Positions 44,443 through 52,070 of a stretch of DNA of 64,000 nucleotides are shown piece by piece. The DNA is taken from contig OZ038390.1 of NCBI GenBank assembly GCA_964036045.1, forward strand, positions 2,693,238 to 2,757,237. The letters run 5' to 3'. A program made the translations under genes and the position numbers. This DNA comes from Eutreptiella sp. 'Long Island Sound 2002' (Eukaryota; Euglenozoa; Euglenophyceae; Eutreptiales; Eutreptiaceae). The notes beneath the pieces were generated by a model that had not been told where the DNA came from, ran no database searches, and was given only the letters and a program-made list of their open reading frames with translations. How positions within the stretch are numbered: the stretch's first letter is position 1; each line of letters starts with the position of its first letter.

Positions 44443-47400
44443 GGCGTTCTGACCTCCAGTGGCTGCGTTAACATTATGGACACACCATGATTCGTCGACC
44501 CACTCATCTTGGAGCGGATCATCTGCTGGATTCAAGGCATTTTCAACGTCATCTCGATCCGCATCGGACACCTGATCTGCACCTGAGACCTGATCCACAC
44601 GATGGTTGCCCTTTCCACGTCCACGGCCACGGCCGCCGGATGATGGACCTCCACCGTCGCCACGCCCTCTGCCCTTACCAGAGGAAGGGGTTCTCGAAGG
44701 ATTTCCCTTACCTTTACCCTGGAATCCTAGAGCATTTCCCTTGTTTGCACCGGATTGAGGGGTTTGGCCTGGATTTCGATTTCCGCCTCCGGCGTTGCTA
44801 TTGGGATTTTTCTGGCCGTTCGGCTGCCCACCGGAGCCGGATGGAGTCCGATTTCCTGTGCCTTGGGACCCGCCAGGGCCTCCAGGATTTTTGTTTCCAC
44901 CGGAGGGGGGCGGATTCCCTTTTCCAGCCTTCCCACCGTGCACCTGTCTGTCATTCCTGTCTGAATTCTGCGAATTACTGATATTTTCACCATTCACCTT
45001 GTTATCGTAAGGAGACCATCGGTGATTATCAGTAGAATGCGTCTTAGCTCGGTTCGTAGAACCTAAAAGAAGGCTGATGCTACAGTGCTGCTGAACATTC
45101 CGGGTGTCATTCACCTTCTTGTTGCCCTTTTGGGCCCCATTTTGGGTGTTTTGCTGGGTATTCTTGTTTCCCCCAAGACCCTCATGGAAATTCTGGTTGG
45201 CGGCGTCGGCGAGCCGCTCAACCTCCTCCCAGAGTTCCTTCGGGTGTACGAAAACACCCAGTTTTTGGCCTTCAGGCGATGGCCACGGAAGCTGACTCCC
45301 CTGTTGAGGACTTGGACAAACAAGTCCCGATCCTCGTGTTCATGAAACTTGATTTTCCACGTCTCCTCAGTGAATTTCACCTTGGAGAAGGACGTGGGGG
45401 AGCACTTTTGAAGTGCCTCCCTGACGGAAAACTTGTTGGCAGAGGCATCGAAGCCTTCCACCTCCGCCCACCAGGTCTTGACCTTTTCTTCGGACTGTTT
45501 GTTCCGAAGGGTGGCGGCAGTCTCTGAGGGGATCTTGTCAAAAATCAGACTTTTCAGCTCGGCACTAGAAAATTTTTCGCCTGAATGTTCAGCTTCTTCC
45601 ACTAAATTCCAGAAGCGCTGTTTTTTGTCTTGCACTTCGTGCAAAATTAATCGCGAGAATGAAGGAAAATTCTTCAACATTTGGTGGTAGTGGTCCTCTG
45701 GCAGCCGGGATCCACGTACCTCCAACTGTTCCCACACCTCATCAAAGGTAAGGGGGGAACTTGTATCCTCGCGATCACTCCAAGTCCTGAGCCAAGTGTT
45801 GGCCGGCGCTCCCTCAAGGCAATCCAAGAGGGCCATCAGGAACTGATCATCTTGGAGTTTTTGAGTCTTAACCCACAATTTAAATTCCCGTTGGAACTGA
45901 GGCCAACGTCGGGGGTTCCCATTATACTTCGGTTGCTTGGCAACCTGACGAAGTCGCAATGAAGTAGGATTAAGAAGCGAATCCAGCCCAACACCGGCCG
46001 TAATGGCAGACACCTTGGCGGCATCATTCGCCACACCAGCTCCGGCGAGGGTCTGGGCGAGCAACAGCTGGGCTAAGGTATTGGAATCAGCAGCAGGAGG
46101 GGCAGTACGGGAGGCAGTTCGCTTGGCATTCTGAGCCTCAGTCCTAGCCTTCGCCGTCCTACTCTCAGAACAAGAGATTTTAACCCTTTCCTTTAGCTTG
46201 GTCCTGCTGATCCTTGCATCGGTGGTTCTGGAGTCCACCGAAGGAGCGATTGAAAAAATTTCTGTCGCCTCCTCCGACGGCTCTGTTGCTTGTTCCACCG
46301 AAGAGGCGCCCTCAGACCGCATGTGCGTCTTGAAAAGATTTTTTATTCCCAGCGTCTCAATGATGAGGTGCATTTGATCTTTGAGCGTTTGGAGCTCAGC
46401 ATCTCGCTGGAATCTGCAGGAGCAGTCGGCAGGACAGTACATACCGTGTCCTGAAGGGCCTGAGCAGGCTTTCGGACCGCTGATCTCGGTGGTCCGCAGC
46501 CAGGAGTCCACTTGGGGAGCTCCTTCAGCCCTGATTTCCAGGCTTGCCTGCCTGGCCGCCTCTAAAATTCCCTCCTCAACCGCGGCGGCTAGATCGTCGC
46601 GGATGGAAACAGGGGGATGAGGGGCGGAGGGCCCGGGAACAGGTGCCCGGACCTTCCCCTTCGGGAAGGGGCTTGCCTCCCAGATCTGCAAAAAAATGGC
46701 AAAAGAGTCATCTTCTTGAGAACGCCACCACATCCTGGTATTAATTTCGTTCTGAAGGAGGAAAAAATATTCCGTTAAAAAATCAGAGGCGATTCTTTCT
46801 TGTCCGATCAGCTTCGACGTGGCTAAGTAACAAAGGGCCTCAAGGGCCTCAAGGTTACGGGTCACTTCTGGGGACAAATGATCGTCCCAGTGTGCCCAAG
46901 AGGCTGGTCGATTATAGCTAGGTACCTCACCTGGACCGCCCATCTCAATGTCGTTCAGATCGGCGTCAATGGTCTCAAATGGTGGACACGCGTAAGGAAT
47001 GTCGGTACCTGTCAGCTCCGTAAGCTCCACCGGAGCTTTGCCATCGTCGTAGGCCGGCAGATTCCAGCTGCTCGATGGCCAGTTTCGACTGGGATTATGG
47101 TAATCTGGGTCCCCACAGCTGCTGATGTGCGCCCTTCTTGGGCAGCTTGGACTTGCGCAAGGCATTCCTCTCAAGGCCTCGTTCGCACAGCACCAAGGCA
47201 GTGTAATCGTTACTTCTCCAGAAGCGGCGGGGTCTACGGGGCTGTACTGGGGAGCGGGCTGTGGATGGGATGCCACAGGAACAGCATTCAGGTAGCCTCT
47301 GCTACCATGAAAGTGCTGCCCTAGGTCGTGTATGGTGCCGGAGGGCTCAGGGCCGGCAAGACCGGGGGGGCAGGCACGCGAGGAGTCGACCTGAAGGCTG

Positions 47401-47471
47401 CTGTTGGGGGTGGAACCGGATACACGGACACCAACGGAGGCAAGAGCGGCGACAACGGAGGCAAGATCCAT
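44440..47471 (-). pseudogene. gag: Element D gag, frameshifted
   Basis: The start codon at 47471-47469 lies in the 5' LTR as in A and C. The frame matches A gag for about 740 residues, then loses one base near 45245 (where A has TTTACTCCG, D has TACACCCG). The RNA-binding tail continues in another frame from about 45240 to the TAG at 44440. The predicted product ends in unrelated sequence at 45111 and lacks the RGG-like tail. Confidence 0.9.
47296..47307 (-). promoter_or_regulatory. Primer binding site of element D
   Basis: On the minus strand TGGTAGCAGAGG follows the LTR end, identical to A and C. Confidence 0.88.
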
Positions 47472-47841
47472 TCTGATTGTTATCCGGCAAAAAATCCCAG
47501 TCTATGAAGAAAATTGATGCGGATTATCCTAAGTACATCTGAGTGTCCATATCTGTCTGAAAAGATTTATATAAATCCGCTTGTGAAAAAATATTTGGCC
47601 GATCTGGCTCGCGCACGCGCGTCAGCAGCAAATGGCGATTCCGGGTAAATGATCGGAACGCGGCAGAATTACGATGAATGGACCGCGGAATCAGATCCGG
47701 CACATCAGAAATATATAGGTCTGATCCTGAGACTGACCTGCAGGGCGGCGATTCCGCCGAAGCAAAGAAAATGACCAAAATGTAGCCAATCTGGGGCAGA
47801 TCTGTGAAAATCTGAGCAGATGGGGGTTAGCCGCACTTACA
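47308..47841 (-). repeat. 5' LTR of element D
   Basis: 534 bp; on the minus strand it begins TGTAAGTGCG at 47841 and ends at 47308 next to the PBS. It has a TATATAA-like stretch (TTTATATAAAT on the minus strand, about 47565-47576) and the gag ATG at 47471. Confidence 0.93.
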
Positions 47842-47846
47842 GGCGG
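47842..47846. repeat. Target-site duplication GGCGG of element D, right copy
   Basis: Matches 14688-14692. Confidence 0.92.
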
Positions 47847-47938
47847 AGGGCGACCACCCTCCCCCTCCCCCGCGCCCTGACAAGGACTTCGTAGCCTCCC
47901 TCCGTGTTGTGAATGGCACTCTGGAGTGCCCGCCCTAA
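47847..47938 (+). CDS. LINE ORF2, C-terminal tail after element D
   Basis: The last base before the insertion (14692) plus 47847-47848 forms a codon, and the frame runs about 30 codons, Pro-rich, to TAA at 47936-47938. This confirms the target-site interpretation. The frame stays open beyond the TAA into ORF3. Confidence 0.85.
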
Positions 47939-48031
47939 GAGAGCCCCCACCCGTACCAGGACCTGCCGGGGGGGTTCTCGAGGCACCTACAAGACGCCCT
48001 CTTCCCACCGTGGATCATCGGGCGCGGCTCC

Positions 48032-49210
48032 ATGACCGCATGGGAGGCGCGCATCGTGGGGGAGGAGTGGGCGCGGGAGTGGAGCCGGTGGTGCGCCGCC
48101 ACGCGCGCCCCGGAGACCCCTGCGCAACGATACGCCGCCATCCCGCTCCGGTGGTGGGGGCCGGACACCCGGCCGAGACCCACCATGATCCGCGGGGCGG
48201 GGCCTGACCACCCGTGGGACGCGGCGACGGGGGAATGGCTGCAGGCGGCCCCGGGGCCGCAAACGGGATGGACTGGGGACGTGTCCTCACTCGTCAGGAC
48301 ACCCGTCCCGCCCCGCATCGTCCTTCACGCCGCCACCGTGCTCCGGGCTACGGAGATACGCACGTCGGGACACGCTGCGGCCACCGTCCAGTGGCACCCC
48401 CCAGAGGACGGGGCCACCCAACTCACCGTGGCGCACTTCAAAGCTGGGGGGCCGGTATACGACGACGCCCTGTCCCGGCTGGGCGACACCCAGGGGCCCT
48501 TGCTCCTCATGCTCCCCACCGGCATTGCAGCCGCGCTGCGCCAGGAGCTAGACGGCTGCGAAGGGCTGCGAGTGGGGTGGGAGGCAGTCGCGGACGGCAC
48601 CCTGCTGGCCCTCCTCCACAGAGACACCGCGAACGGGTGCCAATGGGATGCGCTGACGCCCCACCTCACCGGGCGCCACGTGTACATGGCGAGCCCCCCC
48701 CAGGGGCACCCCCGCCCGGCGTGGGACGACCTCATCGCCGCTTTCCACGACCACGGGTTCCTCCCCAACGACACGTGGCAGGAGGTCCAGCGGAAGACGC
48801 TTGGCAAGGACTACCGGCGTCGCGTCCACGCCCGCCTGCTGGAGATCCGGGACCCCCTCCGACAGAGGTGGGACGACCTCTGGCTCCGCCATCTCGACCC
48901 TTGGTCGCCGCCCTCACACCTCCCACACACCTGCCTACTCTGCGGAGAATGTGACACGGTGTCCTCCGCAGCGTCGACAGGCGCCAACAGGTGCGCGCGG
49001 TGCACCCAGGTAGCCGCGTGCCCCTGGCCCGAACCTCCCGCAGGCCCGCGCAGGCGCACAGAGGAGGAGGCCTTGCGCCGGCGCATCGAGGGGGCACACG
49101 ACCCCTCGCACGAACAAGCGGGCCCCGCGGGCGCTGCCCTTCTGTGGATCCACGTGCACCTGCGGGACCCCACATCCGTTGCGCACCTGTCGCACGTGTT
49201 CGCGCCCTAA
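48032..49210 (+). CDS. LINE-associated ORF3, Cys-rich C-terminal region, function unknown
   Basis: An ATG at 48032 starts 392 codons to TAA at 49208-49210; the frame is in fact open from the ORF2 TAA at 47938, with protein-like sequence before the ATG. The N-terminal part is rich in Trp and Arg. The middle has ordered alpha/beta-like composition with no family I recognise. A Cys cluster CLLCGEC...CARC...C at about residues 302-330 probably binds zinc and is placed after an Arg-rich segment much like the knuckle of ORF2. It could be a separate cistron or a readthrough extension of ORF2. It lies 93 bases after the ORF2 stop and 39 bases before the ORF4 start. Confidence 0.6.
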   Translation: MTAWEARIVGEEWAREWSRWCAATRAPETPAQRYAAIPLRWWGPDTRPRPTMIRGAGPDHPWDAATGEWLQAAPGPQTGWTGDVSSLVRTPVPPRIVLHAATVLRATEIRTSGHAAATVQWHPPEDGATQLTVAHFKAGGPVYDDALSRLGDTQGPLLLMLPTGIAAALRQELDGCEGLRVGWEAVADGTLLALLHRDTANGCQWDALTPHLTGRHVYMASPPQGHPRPAWDDLIAAFHDHGFLPNDTWQEVQRKTLGKDYRRRVHARLLEIRDPLRQRWDDLWLRHLDPWSPPSHLPHTCLLCGECDTVSSAASTGANRCARCTQVAACPWPEPPAGPRRRTEEEALRRRIEGAHDPSHEQAGPAGAALLWIHVHLRDPTSVAHLSHVFAP

Positions 49211-49249
49211 CCCCCACCCGCCGCCGCCCGTTGCAGAGCCCGCAGCACC

Positions 49250-50482
49250 ATGCCACGCCGACGGGGGGATGGGCCGGGGGACACCAGGGCCCGCCGCAGA
49301 GCGCAGGAGGCGGCCGTCCGGGGCCTGGTGGCGGACGCGGTGGCGGAGGCACACGAAGCGCACGCTGCCGCACGGTGTGACCTGGAGGGCAGTGCGAGGG
49401 CTTTCCTCAACGAGACCGCCCTCCCGGCCGTCCGCGCCCTGAACGGAGCGAGGGCCCCTACGCTGCTCCCGGCAATGCACCGGATCGTGAACGCCGTCCT
49501 GCCGGGGCTCATCAGCCTGGAGGCGGCCCTCTACGGGCACTGGATGGAGTGGCGCGAGTCCAATCGGTTTGGCCGGCCCCTGTCCATGGGGGACACCCTG
49601 CGGCTGACGGGAGCGGGGTCTGCCATGTCCCTCCGCAGCAGCGTCCCAGCCCTGCTGCACGCCCTCAGGACGCGCTACCCCGGGGACGCGGCCCCGTACC
49701 TGAACCAGGCGCGGGCCACGTACCCGGGAGCAGTGTCCGAGCTGGATGCGGCGCTCCACCTTCTACACCCGCCGGACGAGGACCTGGAGGTGGGCGAGGT
49801 CACGGTGTTCGTGGAAGGCGCGGACGAGGCGCCCGCCCGCCCCCGGCCGACCAACCCGGTGTACGACGGCACCGGGCCTACCCCCCCGTACGCCGTTGTC
49901 TACGAGGCGTTCCGCAGGGAGCCCACTTGGTGCCCCGCCCTCCCGCCGGCGACGCACGCGCCCCGCGGCTGGGCTAACCCAGACCTGTCCCCCCCCCTCT
50001 CCAGGACCAGGGGTGCCCACCACAGGGGGCAGGTCCTCTGGCAGGAGTGCCCTGGCACCCCCCTCCTCCTCCTCGTCGTCGCGACCCGCGGGGACCCGGG
50101 GCGGATCCTGGGAATCACCCCCACCCACCTCTATGGGGCAACACCCGTACCCCGCCCCCCCCTCCCGGCGCCCGCGGCGCGGGACGGAGTACACACCTTC
50201 CTGCGAACACAGGAGGTCACCGCCGTTACGGGGGTCCACCTGGTGCGGCTGCCCCCGACACCGCTCGACGACCCCCGGGGGCCCAGGGCCCTGGGCCCCG
50301 CCCCAGACTGGGAGCTGTGGCGCGACGCGTGGGCCGCGTGGCTCCCCCGCCTCCCCTCCCAATGCCGGTGGATGGCCGCAGGCCCCCGGCCGTGCGGGTC
50401 TGACGCCACAGCCGGCCCCCAACCCCCTCCCCCCCTCCCCCCCGCAGAGCACCACACGGCACTGCCCACGGCATGGCACTGA
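49250..50482 (+). CDS. LINE-associated ORF4 (410 aa), function unknown
   Basis: The ATG at 49250 lies 39 bases after the ORF3 TAA, in the same frame, with no stop between. The N-terminus is Arg-rich, followed by an Ala-rich probably helical region (AHEAHAAARCDLEGSARAF), then a segment with LHLLHPPDEDLEVGEVTVFVEG and a Trp-containing C-terminal part. The tail is Pro-rich low complexity. No family is recognised. The stop TGA (50480-50482) overlaps an ORF5 ATG as TGATG. Confidence 0.6.
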   Translation: MPRRRGDGPGDTRARRRAQEAAVRGLVADAVAEAHEAHAAARCDLEGSARAFLNETALPAVRALNGARAPTLLPAMHRIVNAVLPGLISLEAALYGHWMEWRESNRFGRPLSMGDTLRLTGAGSAMSLRSSVPALLHALRTRYPGDAAPYLNQARATYPGAVSELDAALHLLHPPDEDLEVGEVTVFVEGADEAPARPRPTNPVYDGTGPTPPYAVVYEAFRREPTWCPALPPATHAPRGWANPDLSPPLSRTRGAHHRGQVLWQECPGTPLLLLVVATRGDPGRILGITPTHLYGATPVPRPPLPAPAARDGVHTFLRTQEVTAVTGVHLVRLPPTPLDDPRGPRALGPAPDWELWRDAWAAWLPRLPSQCRWMAAGPRPCGSDATAGPQPPPPLPPAEHHTALPTAWH

Positions 50483-51538
50483 TGCACCAGGAGGTAGTGG
50501 GAAGGGCGCGCCTGCCACCACGCATGCCTACCAGGGTAACAGTGATGGCAGACTCCGATGGGTCCCCCCAGCGGGACGACCGCCACCACCGCCGGTCCCG
50601 CTCCCGCTCCCCCGTCTCCTCCCCGGAGTGGACGGGGGAGACCCTCGCGGAGCGCGAGGAGCGGAGGCTGGCGGAGGCAGCGGTGCTGGTCGGGCTGCCG
50701 CCGCCGGCCCGGGAGCCTGGGCCAGCCGAGGCGACCGCCCCCGCCGCCCAAGCAGCCAGCCCCGCCGCCCCGCCCCGCCCAGACACGCAGGAGGCGGAGA
50801 CCGCAGGGAGCCACGCCGCGGCCCCGACCGCGGCCCCCGGCACGCCGCCGACACGGGGGGCAGCCCCGGCGCAGGAACCGGGCGCATCGCTGAGGGCTGC
50901 CGCAGCCGCAGAGGAGAGCAAGAAGGACGCGCGAGGGGTTGCGACCGCACGGGCCACGGGCGCCTCGTCGGCGACCGCCACGGCAGCGAAGGAGAGCGGG
51001 GAGTGCGCGCGAGGGGCTGCAGCCGCGACCCCGGCGGGCCGCGACACCACCTCGGCCGGCCGCGCTGCGACCTCCAGCGCGCCGCAAACGCGGGGGACGG
51101 ACCCCGCACGGGCCGCGGGCACCTCACCGGCGGCCGCCGCGGCAGCAGAGGAGAACGAGGAGGGCGTGCGAGGGGTTGCGACCGCGGCCACAAGCGCCTC
51201 GTCGGCGGCCGCCACGGCGGCGAAGGAGAGCGAGGAGGGCGCGCGAGGGGCTGCGGCCGCGACCCCGGCGGGCCGCGACACCGCCTCGGCCGGCCACGCC
51301 GTGGCCCCCAGCACGCCGCGCAAGCGGGGGAAGAACCCCGCACGGGCCGCGGACGCCTTGCCGGCGGCCGCCGCAGCAGCAGCAGTGGGCAGGGAGAGCG
51401 CGAAGTACCGCGCCCACGCCAACCCCACCCACACCCACACCAGCCCCCCCAAGCCGTCCCCCCCAAGCCCTTTCCCCCGGGGCGGGAGCGGCACATCCGC
51501 CCCCCGACGCGCGAGCGCTCGCCGCCGGGCGTCACGCT
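50482..51538 (+). CDS. LINE-associated ORF5, RS-like start and Ala-rich repeats, cut by element C
   Basis: Two in-frame ATGs are available at 50473 and 50482; the second overlaps the ORF4 stop as TGATG. Near the N-terminus is an RS-like basic stretch (RHHRRSRSRSPVSS read with adjacent residues), then an acidic helical piece (GETLAEREERRLAEAA) and a long Ala/Thr/Gly-rich region built of a ~78-residue repeat. The frame meets element C at 51538. After the insertion it would continue from 62310 in a frame that ends at 62698, so its native C-terminus is uncertain. Low complexity makes this the least certain of the ORFs. Confidence 0.45.
50835..51400 (+). repeat. ~234-bp tandem repeat within ORF5, about 2.4 copies
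   Basis: GCGCGAGGGGCTGC and its surroundings recur at 51007 and 51241, a period of 234 bp or 78 codons, so the repeat keeps the reading frame. A third partial unit follows at about 51315-51400. Confidence 0.8.
51534..51538. repeat. Target-site duplication ACGCT of element C, left copy
   Basis: Matches 62305-62309 at the other end of element C. Confidence 0.92.
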
Positions 51539-52070
51539 TGTAAGTGCGGCTAGCCCCATCTGCTCAGATTTTCAGACATTCTGCCCAGATTGGCTACATT
51601 TTGGTCATTTTCTTTGCTTCGGCGGAATCGCCGCCTCGCAGCTCAGTCACAGGATATTTCCTATATATTTTCGATATGCCGGATTTGATTCCGCGGTCCA
51701 TTTCCCGTAAATCCGCCGCGTTCCGCTATTTTAGCTGGAATCGCCATTTGACGCTGACGCGCGCTCGCGGGCCAGATCGGCCAAACCTTTTTACATAAAT
51801 GGATTATTTAAATCTTTTCAGACAGTTTTGGACACTCAGATGTATTTAGAATAATTCCCCTCAATTTTCTTCATAGACTGGGATTTTCTGCCGGACCACA
51901 ATCAGCATGGACCTTGCTTCTGTTGTCGCTGCTCTCGCCTCCGTTGGTGTCCGAGTGTCCGGTTCTACACCCAATAACAACATCCAGGGAGACTCCTCGC
52001 GTGCCTGCCCCACTGGTCTTGCCGGCCCCGAGCCCTCCGGCACCCACAACGACCCAGGGCAGCACTTTCA
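51539..52070 (+). repeat. 5' LTR of element C
   Basis: 532 bp, TG...CA, with the gag ATG at 51907 inside. The PBS TGGTAGCAGAGG follows at 52071-52082. Confidence 0.95.

Larger units (their letters stand above)
14693..47841 (-). mobile_element. Ty3/gypsy chromodomain element D (minus strand), containing elements B and A
   Basis: Boundaries are the 536-bp 3' LTR at left and the 534-bp 5' LTR at right, flanked by GGCGG. The element reads right to left: LTR, PBS, gag, UAG, pol, 3' noncoding region, PPT, LTR. Its pol is split between 42230 and 20078 by element B. It belongs to the same family as A and C but is degenerate: a 1-base loss in gag near 45245, a 1-base loss in a C-run of pol near 43041, and a TGG-to-TGA stop at 17960-17962. 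The LTRs differ at about 15 positions plus a 2-base indel, making it the oldest of the four Ty3 insertions. Confidence 0.95.
47847..51538 (+). mobile_element. GC-rich LINE, middle segment (end of ORF2, ORF3, ORF4, ORF5)
   Basis: The sequence resumes the LINE after element D and shares its GC-rich, Pro/Ala/Arg-biased coding style. It is cut at 51538 by element C, whose ACGCT duplication is at 51534-51538 and 62305-62309. No poly-A tail or simple 3' tail marks the end of a LINE after ORF2, which is why I treat ORF3 to ORF5 as possibly part of the same element. An abutting second element is the alternative. Confidence 0.7.
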
